Of a stretch of 64,000 nt of DNA, positions 9,382 to 18,104 are shown one piece after another; the stretch's first letter is position 1; every line of letters begins with the position of its first letter. Made by a program: the position numbers and the translations under genes. Location of the stretch: positions 1-64,000 of the forward strand of contig JACKCN010000006.1 in the NCBI GenBank assembly GCA_020634015.1, in the 5' to 3' direction. The notes beneath the pieces were generated by a model. It did not search any database. It was given only the letters and a program-made list of their open reading frames with translations, and had not been told where the DNA came from. The stretch is from Candidatus Delongbacteria bacterium (GTDB lineage Bacteria; CAIWAD01).

Positions 9382-9975
9382 TTGAGGAACAGATCCCGCA
9401 CACAAGAATCTGAGGATTCGCAGAATCCTGAGAGTTGCTTGGCCCGCCCGGTCACGCCACGGTCGGCGCGTACGCTCTTCGAAAGCGAACTCTTCCGCGG
9501 CGACCTTCACTTCCCGCTGAACACCGGCTACAGCCGTGTGCCGCCATTGCGCGAACGCCTGTGTGACATCCTTCCCCTGGCCCGGCTGTTTCTTTGCCAG
9601 GCCAACGCCCGCTACGGCAAGTCCTTCGCCAGCATCACGCGTGACACGGTGCATCTGCTGGAAGAGCACACCAGGCCGGGCAATGTCCGGGAACTGAAGA
9701 GCCAGATCGATTGCATGGTCCTGAAGCACGATGGCCGGCATCTGACTGCCGGCCATCTCGGCCTGACAGTGGAGCGCGAGAACGACCTGGGCCAGCACGA
9801 CCGGATTGTGCTGGAGCTGCCCGAGGAAGGCCATCCTCTCGAGGACATGCAGGCCACCATCGCGCGCACGGTACTCAAGCGCATCGACGGCAACATCACC
9901 AAGGCGGCCCGATCTCTGGATGTCGCCAGGGCCACGCTGAACCGCATGGCCGGACTGCGCAAGTCCGGCGACTGA
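9382..9975 (+). pseudogene. Decayed sigma-54 activator (NtrC family) remnant
   Basis: The reading frame encodes only the end of an NtrC-type activator. It has an FRGDLHFPLN-like segment (family norm FREDLYYRLN), PPLRERLCDILPLARLFL, a PGNVREL-type motif (RPGNVRELKSQ) and a C-terminal Fis-type helix-turn-helix (GNITKAARSLDVARATLNR). The Walker A, GAFTGA and Walker B regions are absent. An ESELF fragment, which normally precedes GAFTGA, sits directly against the FRGDLHF segment, so an internal deletion is likely. No credible start codon or ribosome binding site is seen. Without its ATPase core it cannot open sigma-54 promoters. It may be the lost regulator of the divergent receiver gene. Confidence 0.7.
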
Positions 9976-10028
9976 GGCCGGTCCGGACAGCGCACCGGCG
10001 AGATTCCCGCCACACAGGCCCAGAAGAG

Positions 10029-10054
10029 CGTTGCCTGCCGAATGGCAGGCAACG
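10029..10054. terminator. Bidirectional hairpin
   Basis: Perfect 11-bp stem CGTTGCCTGCC / GGCAGGCAACG with a GAAT loop, between the convergent remnant ending at 9975 and the gene ending at 10101. No strong T-run on either side. Confidence 0.6.
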
Positions 10055-10100
10055 TCCCTTGGCCTGAGCGTTGTCGATCAGGACTGTTCGTGGGGGGGGA

Positions 10101-13007
10101 TCAGTTTCCGATGGCGGTCACCACGAAGAATCGCTTGCCTCCTGCCAGCGGCGTGCTCCAGCTTTCGCCGTCGAAGCTGCCCGACTGGTCCTCGCTGAAT
10201 CCGCCATACGGGTTGCTGGAAGACCAGACCCTGTAGCCGGTCGCATCGGTCACCGGGTCCCAGCTCAGCACCGTGTTGCCACCGAAGACCGAGATGCTCA
10301 GGTTCACGGGAGCACCGAAGGGCGGGATGAAGGTGAAGCCCGCCAGCATCTCTTCTGAAGCACCCCAGGCATAATCGGCCACCACGCCGGCGCTGTAGGC
10401 CTGGCCCGGGTTCAGGTTCTGGAAGAGATGGCCGGTCTGGCTCTGCCCGCTGGTCTGCAGTGCCTGATCCAGGCTGACCGAGTAGGTTGCCGCCGGGCTG
10501 CCGCCGTTCTGATAGTTGAGGTAATTGTCCATGTAGAACAGGCCGTCCTCGGCGAAGCCGGGCCTGGATTCCGCCGACAGGTCGTAGGAACCCAGCGAAA
10601 TCACGGCCTGCTCGCCCGTGTACGCGTCCAGGCTGTAGGGGCCACTGGCCTGCAGCGATCCGTCCTGCCAGTACTGGACCAGATCGTTGTCCAGATCGGC
10701 AACGAGCCTGAAGCTGAACCACTGATCCTGGGGATACGCGAGAGTCAGTTCGTTGCCACCGATCATGATGTTGACGGTGCCATTCGCGCGGTAGAAGATC
10801 TCGATCGCGAACATGGCTCCCCAGACGCCTTCCCTGATGATTCCATGATGGGCACAGTGTCCGGATGGCACATACAGCGCGGCTTCGAATACGTACGACC
10901 CAACGGTAGGATACGGCCAGCCGAAATCGCAGTAGATATCACCCGGGGTTCCGTCCACCGTATCGATCCTGAGGGACTTGGTTCCTTCGAATGCCTGATC
11001 CTCGGTGGTGAACGCATTGCTGTTCGGCCACAAGGGGGTATACCAGTATCTGATGTTGGCCGTCACATCCATGCCCGTCTGGAACTGCTCGTGGTCCTGG
11101 AAATAGGCGTTCACGGGCAGCGGGTGGTCCCAGCTGGCCGTGCCGTCCGAGGCCACCGACAGCTGGCGCACGGGGTAGCGGTTCTTCTGCAGTTCGATGG
11201 TCAGCGAGGTGGTCTGGTTCTGCAGGAACTCCACATCATCCTGGGTCCAGATCTCGTGTCCCAGGGCCCAGACGCTGACCGTGTAGGTGCCGGCTGTCCA
11301 GACTTCGCCCGTGTAACTGCTTTCCCAGATGTCGTACTGTGAGACGCTGCTGTTGTTGCCCACCTTGATCTTGACGGTGGACCAGTCGAAGGTCTCGGGA
11401 GAGTCCACGACCAGATCCAGATGGATGTACGAGGGCGCGTTCACGCTCAAGAACTCGATGTCCAGCGGGGTGACTTCCTCGGCCACGACCAGGACATTCT
11501 GGACGATCACGTCGTAGCAGTTGCTCTGGGATGCCTGGACCTCGTAGGTCCCCGCGGGCAGAATCAGCTGATAGCTGCCGGCGGCCGTTCCATGGGTCAC
11601 ATACTGGGAGTTTCCGTCCGTGGCCGTGATCGTCGCCTGGGTGAAGGGGTCCCAGTTGTAGATCTGGGTCAGCGTGCCCTCGATGAAGCCGGCATTGGGA
11701 ATCTGCTCGAGAACGAAGTCCTGGCCCTGGATGGTGGCGCCTTCCGCCACGACCACGCCGCTCAGGGTCTGGCTGAGGTAGCCCGGCAGGCTGGCGCTGA
11801 TGTCATATGTGCCCGCTCCGATGTCCAGCGAATAGAACCCGCTGGCATCGGGGTGGGTCCCCGTGCTGGCCGCCTGGATCAGTACATCCTCGACGGCGCC
11901 AAGGTTGCCATTGAGCGTCACCGTGCCTTCCACATGGCCCAGCTCGGGCAGCGCCAGCACGAATGTCCGCGCCTGCCATCCGGTGGTGATGTACGAGCCC
12001 ATGACCATGCTCTCGTCATCGGAGACCCAGAAGATCATGTCGGAGTACTGATAGTCCTCGGGATGTACGACACCGAACATGTTGAGCCAGTCGTCGGCCT
12101 GCATGTAGCCCATTCCGGGCTTGTAGACGTGCCCCCACTGCCCCCCGTTGCCGAAGTCGCGCGTGACGCCCACGACCAGACCGTCGTTGCTCACGTCCGT
12201 GCAAGTGATGCTCATCCAGAAGCTGGGATTCTCCGGCTGGACGACCTCATAGGCCGTGGCGTCCGCGTTCCACAGAGCGCCGAAGCCATTCATGTAGCCG
12301 GTCATGTGCTGGCCGTTCTGGCTGAAGGCCCAGACTTCGCCGTTGACCCAGTCGGGGGGCGAAGCGACGGTGGTGTGGCTGACGTTCAGATTCTCGTCCA
12401 CCGTCCACAGGGTCGGCACCCAGGCGCCATCCATGCTCGCCAGCCAGCCCGCCAGCTGTGTGCCGTCCTCACTGACCGCATTGATCCGGCCATCACGGCT
12501 GCTGTCTTCAGGAAACAGGTCCAGCACCTGCCAGTTTCCGGAGCCGTCCTGGTACCACATCACGGGCGTGGTGTGGGAGGTGGAAATCCACTGCAGACCG
12601 CCCAGCACCGTGCCGGTCGAATTGCAGCACCAGACATTGCTGAAGAAGTTGTCGCTGTTCTGTCCGTAGGACAGGTGGGGCAGCTCGTGGTAGGTGTTGT
12701 TCGTATCCCACCAGCAGGGCAGTTCGTGCCCCAGGTTGGTGTCCAGCCTGGAGCCGAAGATCCGGCCATCGTCGCTGATGTCACCGGCTTCGGCGTCCGT
12801 GTCGACGGTCACCAGTCCCTCCGCTTCCGTCCAGTAGACGACTCCGCTCCAGGGATAGTAGTAGGCGGCCACCTTCAGGCCATCCGAGGTCACGCCGGCG
12901 ACATTGGCTCCGCCCAGGTCGAAGGGCACCATTTCGCCGACGGGATAGGCCAGCAGCAGGCCCGGTGTCAGCCACAGTCCCAGCAAGGCAAGCGCATTTC
13001 TTCTCAC
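10101..13007 (-). CDS. Exported multidomain protein (HAF-like, CarboxypepD_reg, jelly-roll, Fn3)
   Basis: 968 residues. The start codon is GTG at 13007, eight nt after AAGGAG; a signal peptide follows (ALALLGLWLTPGLLLA). Residues about 20-350 contain repeated units like the HAF family (ISDDGRIFGS, SEDGTQLAGW, SNDGLVVGV), which form propellers. Residues about 354-500 hold two carboxypeptidase-regulatory-like beta sandwiches (GHVEGTVTLNG, GFIEGTLTQIY). Residues about 620-800 resemble a concanavalin-type jelly roll (GTKSLRID, QDQWFSFRLVADLDND). The C-terminus is Fn3-like (LSWDPVTDATGYRVWSSSNP) and ends in KRFFVVTAIGN, closely matching the small protein at 164-628. No enzymatic residues recognised. 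Confidence 0.82.
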   Translation of the reverse strand: MRRNALALLGLWLTPGLLLAYPVGEMVPFDLGGANVAGVTSDGLKVAAYYYPWSGVVYWTEAEGLVTVDTDAEAGDISDDGRIFGSRLDTNLGHELPCWWDTNNTYHELPHLSYGQNSDNFFSNVWCCNSTGTVLGGLQWISTSHTTPVMWYQDGSGNWQVLDLFPEDSSRDGRINAVSEDGTQLAGWLASMDGAWVPTLWTVDENLNVSHTTVASPPDWVNGEVWAFSQNGQHMTGYMNGFGALWNADATAYEVVQPENPSFWMSITCTDVSNDGLVVGVTRDFGNGGQWGHVYKPGMGYMQADDWLNMFGVVHPEDYQYSDMIFWVSDDESMVMGSYITTGWQARTFVLALPELGHVEGTVTLNGNLGAVEDVLIQAASTGTHPDASGFYSLDIGAGTYDISASLPGYLSQTLSGVVVAEGATIQGQDFVLEQIPNAGFIEGTLTQIYNWDPFTQATITATDGNSQYVTHGTAAGSYQLILPAGTYEVQASQSNCYDVIVQNVLVVAEEVTPLDIEFLSVNAPSYIHLDLVVDSPETFDWSTVKIKVGNNSSVSQYDIWESSYTGEVWTAGTYTVSVWALGHEIWTQDDVEFLQNQTTSLTIELQKNRYPVRQLSVASDGTASWDHPLPVNAYFQDHEQFQTGMDVTANIRYWYTPLWPNSNAFTTEDQAFEGTKSLRIDTVDGTPGDIYCDFGWPYPTVGSYVFEAALYVPSGHCAHHGIIREGVWGAMFAIEIFYRANGTVNIMIGGNELTLAYPQDQWFSFRLVADLDNDLVQYWQDGSLQASGPYSLDAYTGEQAVISLGSYDLSAESRPGFAEDGLFYMDNYLNYQNGGSPAATYSVSLDQALQTSGQSQTGHLFQNLNPGQAYSAGVVADYAWGASEEMLAGFTFIPPFGAPVNLSISVFGGNTVLSWDPVTDATGYRVWSSSNPYGGFSEDQSGSFDGESWSTPLAGGKRFFVVTAIGN

Positions 13008-13590
13008 GATAGACTCTCCTTCTCATGCTCCGTGATCAATCATTGATTTCGTTCAGGGGCTGGCCGGTCGCGGCCACTCGGGGGTCGGGGACGCGGGTCC
13101 GCCGCCACGTCGCCAGGGATCGGATCCTGGCCGGTGCCGTCCTCGCGCCGCCCACGGCCCGCGGGACCCGGGGGATTGCCCGCAAGGGCATGACCTCGAT
13201 TGGCGGCGCTGTCCGGTGTGCACGGGACATGACAATTTCCGTACCAACCCGGGTTTCCCCGGCCTGCGGCAGCTATCTGGCTGTTTTCCAAGGGCCAACG
13301 ATTTCCGAAGGGGCCCCTGCTGCCCGTAGAATTCTTGCAGGTCACAGATTTGTCATCAAAGAACTGAGTCACGTCGAGAATCGGTGCGCCCGGCTGCGGC
13401 CCGGCACCCGGGCTGAGGATCGGTTGCCGCCTCCCGTTGACAGGTCGATTCATGACTGGAGTTTTCGGGCAGAATCCGGTGTTTTGCCCGGGGCGAGGCA
13501 CCAGGGCCGGAGAGGGCAGGACAGTGAACGGGGCGGAGCGTCGCGGCGGCTGTCCCCTTCAGGACGCGTGACGTTGCGGAGGGGTCAGGG
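13008..13590. other. Divergent intergenic region
   Basis: 583 nt between the minus-strand gene starting at 13007 and the plus-strand gene starting at 13591. It contains a perfect inverted repeat, ATCAAT-C-ATTGAT (13035-13047), close upstream of the 13007 start, and a TTGACA hexamer at about 13438 with only a poor -10 seventeen nt later. No gene is recognisable. Confidence 0.35.
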
Positions 13591-14889
13591 ATGCTCGAAC
13601 ACGCGGTCAACGTGCTGCGGGCCGACCATGCCGAGAGGTCGGCCGATCTCGGGCGGCAGACGGCCTGTCATTGACAGAGCTTCTCCCTGATCCTGGGAGT
13701 GCTGTTCACCTCGCTGAGCTGGGTTCTGTTCTCGCAAGGCGCGGAAACACCGGTCCATCTGCTGCCCTTCGCGGGCCTGATCATCGAAACCGCGGCCCTG
13801 ATGCTGATCTTCGTCTACAGATCCAGTGAACTGATGCGCAGCTATCTGATGCGCATCGAGGTGCGCTTCAATGCCCTGTTCAGCCCGTCCTGCGCCCGCC
13901 ATGTCGTGGACGGCCAGACCGGTCCGACCTTGGCGCTGGGCTGCACGCTGTGGCGACAGGCCTGTTCTCGCAGTGGCCGGGGCCGGCATGGCTTCGTCCT
14001 CGCCGCGATCGCAGGGGGACTCGTCACCTCGCTGGCATTGGCTGGATTCGTCTTCGCGGGCCTGGCCAGTCCGGTGCTGGGCGAGTCAACCTTCAGAATT
14101 CCGCTGGTCCTGCTGCTGGTGGCTCTTCCGCTGGCTGGGGGGCTGCTCTTCGTCCGCTTGCGGCGCGATGTTCTCGAGGAGCGGGCGCACATGCTGGCAG
14201 CGTGTCTGGACCTGAGCCTGCTGAAGGCCAGCGAGAATGAGCTGGGTCCTGGGCTGACCGTGTCACTTCTTGAGACCGACCATGCCGAACGCTGCACGGA
14301 CTTCAGAACCCATGCGGACAGCTACCCGCGGCTGCTGGTGCTGACGCTGATGCTGCTGGCCAGCTCGGCCGGCATCCTGAACCAGTCGGCCGCCAACCGC
14401 TGGATTTTCCTGGTGACGCCTCCGATCCTGCTGGCGCTGACTCTGGCAATGGTCCTGGAATTCAGACGGATCAAGCACATCAAGCGCTATCTGGGCAAAT
14501 GCGAGTCCTGGATGGATTCCATCGCAAGCTCCGCGCTGGAGCCAGTGCACTCGCTGAGCCACAACGGACGCCGCATCGAGTTCCGCATCGGCTTCTTCCG
14601 CATCGTGCGCGAGCGCCGGATCGCCAGAACCTCCGGCGCCCTGAAGGGCCTGCCGGCGGGCAACCTGCTGATCGCCAGCGCGGCACTGCTGACGGTCTTC
14701 CTCTTGATTGGCTTTTCGGTCCGCCAGGCCCACCTCTGGGCGTGCGAAGTGCTGCCGCAGCAGGCCACACTTGTCACACTCGGCAATCTGATTCTGCTGT
14801 CGACCCTGCTGCTGGCGAATGCGGTCATGTTCCTGACGGCGGGCAGAGTGGGCAGGGATCCCGACACCGCGAGCACAGCGGATGAGTGA
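13591..14889 (+). CDS. Internally duplicated multi-spanning membrane protein, in-frame TGA at codon 28
   Basis: Read from ATG 13591 (ribosome binding site GGAGGGG, 6 nt spacer), 432 codons carry one internal TGA at 13672-13674. The frame is coding before the TGA because the protein is a tandem duplication. DHAER at residues 12-16 recurs at 230-234, offset 218, and the two copies align without gaps across the TGA, which faces Pro246. Each half has about four hydrophobic segments. Downstream of the stop a GTG at 13699 could initiate a 396-residue product lacking the N-terminal cap. The stop overlaps the next gene by 8 nt, so the two are co-translated. Family not recognised. The TGA could be a real nonsense mutation or a sequencing error. 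Confidence 0.65.
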
Positions 14890-15571
14890 GCAGATTCCCC
14901 GGATCGTCCTGTTGGCACTGGGCTGGACGGTACTTCTTGAAGGTCTCACGGCCTGGTTGCGATTCGGCCGCAGGCTGAGCATGCGCTCGCGGGCCCGGCG
15001 TTTCGGGGCGCTGACGGCCGGCATCCGGATCCACCACGCCTTTCCCGCGATGCTGGCGCTGGCCGCGGTCCCCGTGATCTCACCCTCGACCGGGGTCTTC
15101 GTGCACCTGTCCGCGTTCCTCTTCGGAGCGATCCTGTCCGATCTGGTGCACCATGTCTTCGTGCTGCGCTGGAGCACGGGGGATCATGAATTCCATCTGC
15201 TCGCCGAGGGCAGGTCCCCGACCGACCTGCGGGCGGAACTTGCCGCCTTCAGCGCTTCGGGCGCGTTGGCCTACGGCCTGTTCTGGGGGGCGTTGATCGA
15301 AGCGCTGACCGTGTACCTGCGCTTCGGGCTGCAGCTGCAAAGCCAGCGCGAGACGGCCTTTCTTGCGTCGTTCACATGCGGCCTGAGGGTGCATCATGGC
15401 TATCTGGGCCTGATGATGATCCTTTGTTCCATCCTGCTTTCGTCCACGGCTTCCTGGAAATCCAACGCGCTGGCCATCGTGGGCTGGGCATTGCTGTCAT
15501 CCGATCTGGTCCATCATTTTGTCGTGCTGCAGATGCTGACGGGAGATCCTCAGTTCCATCTCACCTACTGA
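14882..15571 (+). CDS. Duplicated membrane protein with paired His motifs
   Basis: 229 residues, about six membrane spans, made of two head-to-tail copies of a three-span unit (residues 10-110 and 130-229). The copies share an unusual polar set at constant spacing: E20/E140 in ExLTxxLRFG, H51-H52/H171-H172 in R(I/V)HH, D87 with H90-H91 and D208 with H211-H212 in SDLVHH, and H105/H226 in the GD-x-x-FHL end. By predicted topology the two HH pairs of a unit lie on the same membrane face, which would suit a metal or haem site; this is inference. It overlaps the upstream duplicated membrane gene by 8 nt, suggesting a two-subunit complex. I cannot place it in a named family. Confidence 0.8.
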   Translation: MSEQIPRIVLLALGWTVLLEGLTAWLRFGRRLSMRSRARRFGALTAGIRIHHAFPAMLALAAVPVISPSTGVFVHLSAFLFGAILSDLVHHVFVLRWSTGDHEFHLLAEGRSPTDLRAELAAFSASGALAYGLFWGALIEALTVYLRFGLQLQSQRETAFLASFTCGLRVHHGYLGLMMILCSILLSSTASWKSNALAIVGWALLSSDLVHHFVVLQMLTGDPQFHLTY

Positions 15572-15612
15572 CCGACTGTCGCATCCGTCAGGAGTGTTTC
15601 AGTTCGGGGTGA

Positions 15613-15924
15613 CCTCTTTCCTTCGAACTGGGCCATGATCCGTTGTCCCTGGGCACGAAGGACAAGGCAGATGGATTGTTTGCCAGGGCACTGGCGATGA
15701 AGGAGGATGCACTGGGCAAGGAGGATCCGGATCTGGTGCGCCATTTGAACGATCTGGCCTGCTTCCATCAGGCGCAGGGGGAGTTCGCGGATGCGCAGGA
15801 ACCTGCCCGCCGTTCGCTGGCTGTCTGTACGAAGATCCATGGAATGTCACACGCGGAAATATTGGAATCCAGGAAGCTGCTGGATCGGTCGCGGGGTGGG
15901 CAGGCGAATGCCGAGGACCGTTGA
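15613..15924 (+). pseudogene. TPR (kinesin-light-chain-like) fragment
   Basis: The frame encodes about one and a half tetratricopeptide repeats of the kinesin-light-chain type: LFARALAMKEDALGKEDPDL, then LNDLACFHQAQGEFADAQEP and RRSLAVCTKIHGMSHAEI. The frame is closed upstream by TGA at 15610, no ATG or good ribosome binding site precedes the repeat (only TTG at 15643), and the protein stops soon after. It is most likely the remnant of a larger TPR protein. Confidence 0.5.
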
Positions 15925-15950
15925 GTGTGTCGGAGGCGGTCGGCTTCCCG

Positions 15951-16667
15951 TCACGCCACCGATGGAACGGGACCCAGATCAAGCAGCAGGATCTCGCTCA
16001 GGTCCAGTGCGCGGAAGGAGATTGCCGGTTCCAGGGCCACACCGATGCTGTCGCCGGAGTCCAGTACCAGGTCGTCCAGAGTGACTTCGCCACGCAGGAT
16101 GTGCAGCCAGACCACATGGTCGGGTGAGAGGGCGTGGATCAGGTTGCGCCCCACGTCAAGCGTGCTGGCATAGACGTCCGCGGGCTGTCGGATCTGCAGG
16201 GAATCCTTGTGTCCATCCGCGGATGCGATCAGCCGCAGCACTCCGCGGCGAGTGGCGAAGGGAAAGCGCTGCTGTTCGCGGCGCGTGCTCAGCTCGGGTC
16301 CCGCTGGCTGCATGAAGAGGCGGAGAACCCGCAGTACCGCTGTCGGTGAGGCGTTGCGTTCTGCCAGATTGGTCTGCGCATCGATGCTCATCCGCTGAAA
16401 TTCGCCGGTCTGGAGTACACCGGTATGTCCGCTTGCGTCCGCCTGCGCCAGAGTCCCTTCGAGGACATGAGTCAGGATCTCGGCTGGCCCGTTGGCCCAG
16501 GCGGGCATGCGGGCACCCGGGGCCAGCAGGACTTCGGCAAGTTTCGGCAGCTCGCCCATGCCCAGCGCCAGAAGAGGGGCAAGGCGCCGGGGATCATAAC
16601 TGTACCAGGAGTTACGGTCGGCAGTGGTTTCGTGATACCGTTGTTCGGCCCGGCGCAGCATCATCAT
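15951..16667 (-). CDS. Pirin-family protein lacking metal ligands
   Basis: 238 residues with the two-cupin pirin layout: N-terminal MMMLRRAEQRYH, ILTHVLEGTLAQADASGHTG, GEFQRMSIDAQ, GVLRLIASADGHKDSLQIRQ and a LSEILLLDLG end. GAGGAG precedes the triple ATG. Pirins normally hold iron through His-x-His in the first cupin and His/Glu in the next strands; here the corresponding segments read PAWANGPAE and AQTNLAERN, with no His. It is therefore probably not a quercetinase-type oxygenase and more likely a binding or regulatory protein. It is the last gene of the minus-strand envelope-stress-like set. Confidence 0.8.
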   Translation of the reverse strand: MMMLRRAEQRYHETTADRNSWYSYDPRRLAPLLALGMGELPKLAEVLLAPGARMPAWANGPAEILTHVLEGTLAQADASGHTGVLQTGEFQRMSIDAQTNLAERNASPTAVLRVLRLFMQPAGPELSTRREQQRFPFATRRGVLRLIASADGHKDSLQIRQPADVYASTLDVGRNLIHALSPDHVVWLHILRGEVTLDDLVLDSGDSIGVALEPAISFRALDLSEILLLDLGPVPSVA

Positions 16668-16916
16668 CGGGGAGCTCCTCGCCGGGGTGCGCGGTTCTGC
16701 AGCAGGCAGCCTCCGTGTGAACGAACGTGGGCAACGGGAATCGTCTGGTCGGTCCGAAGGGGCACCTCAGGTTCCAGAGGCCCCGGGGTGTTCGGTGCCG
16801 GCGATCGTCCGGCTCGAACTGTGATGCTCATGTCGTGCTCCTGGCTGCAACAGCCGGTGCAGGGTCGGGCGCTGCGCGATTGGGGTCATGGATGGCGGCC
16901 CGGAAAGGCCCGTGAA

Positions 16917-17420
16917 TCAGCGGAAATAGTAGCGGAAACCGATCGCGCCGTTGACCCCCACATGAGTATCCGGGGCCAGGTCCAGTACCGGCACGATTTC
17001 AAGAAAGAACTCCAGCTGGGCCGACGCGGCCAGGTACTCAATCCCGAACGGCACGCGCACTCCGACCGAGGTTCTGTCCGAGTGGTAGCGTTCATCGTGC
17101 CAGTAGCGATAGTTGTCGTTGGCCAGCCTGATCCGTCCGCCAATGCCGTAGTAGAACGGCAACTTCCCCGGTTGGACGCCCGGATTGAACCAGCCGAACG
17201 TGTGAATCAGGTAGTCCGCGTGAAACTGGAATCGTTCGTGCTCGGACATCGACCAGGCCGCCGCGGCGTCGAAGGCGCGATCGTTGGTGATCCATTTCTT
17301 GATGCTGATGCCAGAAGGCTCGCCAAGGATCAGGCCGACGCCCAATCCGTCAACGGCCCGCGCTCCACTGACGGTGGCCAGAACCACCAGGGCAGTCAGC
17401 CAGATTGTTTTGGTGCGCAT
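16917..17420 (-). CDS. Small outer-membrane beta-barrel-like protein
   Basis: 167 residues. The start at 17420 is chosen because AAAGAAGAAGAC precedes it and a signal peptide begins there (MRTKTIWLTALVVLATVSGA, cleavage after ARA). The mature part is a series of amphipathic beta strands rich in Gly and aromatics (LGVGLILGEPSGISIKKW, FYYGIGGRIRLAND) ending in GAIGFRYYFR, with a terminal aromatic-x-Arg as in small barrels. Function unknown. It is the fifth of six minus-strand genes downstream of the sigma-54-like promoter near 19730. Confidence 0.72.
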   Translation of the reverse strand: MRTKTIWLTALVVLATVSGARAVDGLGVGLILGEPSGISIKKWITNDRAFDAAAAWSMSEHERFQFHADYLIHTFGWFNPGVQPGKLPFYYGIGGRIRLANDNYRYWHDERYHSDRTSVGVRVPFGIEYLAASAQLEFFLEIVPVLDLAPDTHVGVNGAIGFRYYFR

Positions 17421-17570
17421 GTCTTCTTCTTTCGTGCTCAGTGCCACGGCTGGTTCGGCCGCTGGCCGGTTGTTGTCGGGTCTGGATCTCAACGCCTGTC
17501 GAAAGCCGGACCCCTCGGTGTCGTGATGCTGGTCGTCCAGTGCACACCGCGGGTGTCCAGCCTCCGCTGA

Positions 17571-18050
17571 TCAGGGTTCGATCGTGTCGCTTATCCACTG
17601 GCGAGTGGTCTCGAAGGACGTCTTCAATGCATCATACGAGGTGCTGAAGACCTGCTTCAAGTCGTTCCAGGTCGATTCGTTGGCCGCTTCGGCCTCATCC
17701 AGCCGTGCTTGTGCCGCAGTCCACTGCGTGCGCACGGCGGCAAGCTGAGTTTTGGCCGCGGCTTTTTCCGCGCCCGTGGTTGCATCCACTTTGGCTTCCA
17801 ATCGGTCCAGTTCGGTCTGGATCACGGCCAGTTCCTGCTTCATCAGGGCAATGTATTCGGCCTTCCGCGCATAGGTATAGTCCGCCATGGCCACGTCGGC
17901 TTCCTTCTGCGCCTGATTGGCCAGTTCCAGTTTGGAAGCCGTGGTCTCGGGGGGCACGGTGACTGCGCCGGGCTTGCTGTCGCCGGACGAGCAGCCCAGC
18001 ATGAGTGCCAAGGTAATGCCGAGCATCAGTGCTTGAATCGGGTATGTCAT
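17571..18050 (-). CDS. Coiled-coil lipoprotein
   Basis: 159 residues. The start at 18050 follows GGAGAACCTG. The signal peptide ends in a lipobox (ALMLGC, lipid attachment Cys at about residue 20). After a short Ser/Pro linker the protein is almost entirely helical, with heptad-like Ala/Leu/Glu stretches (ELAVIQTELDRLEAKVDA, AARTQWTA-type repeats) typical of trimeric or dimeric periplasmic coiled coils. No enzymatic domain. A 54-nt gap separates it from the small membrane peptide upstream. Confidence 0.75.
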   Translation of the reverse strand: MTYPIQALMLGITLALMLGCSSGDSKPGAVTVPPETTASKLELANQAQKEADVAMADYTYARKAEYIALMKQELAVIQTELDRLEAKVDATTGAEKAAAKTQLAAVRTQWTAAQARLDEAEAANESTWNDLKQVFSTSYDALKTSFETTRQWISDTIEP

Positions 18051-18104
18051 CAGGTTCTCCATTGGTGTGTCGGTTGTGTGCGTGACGGACGGACGCTGCA
18101 TGAA

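Noticed and set aside
11421..13046. 541-codon plus-strand open frame
   Set aside because: Antisense to the 968-residue exoprotein and rich in His/Gly/Arg without domain content.
13672..13674. TGA as selenocysteine codon
   Set aside because: No convincing downstream SECIS-like stem-loop was seen, the aligned residue in the second copy is Pro rather than Cys, and no selenocysteine genes are in the window.
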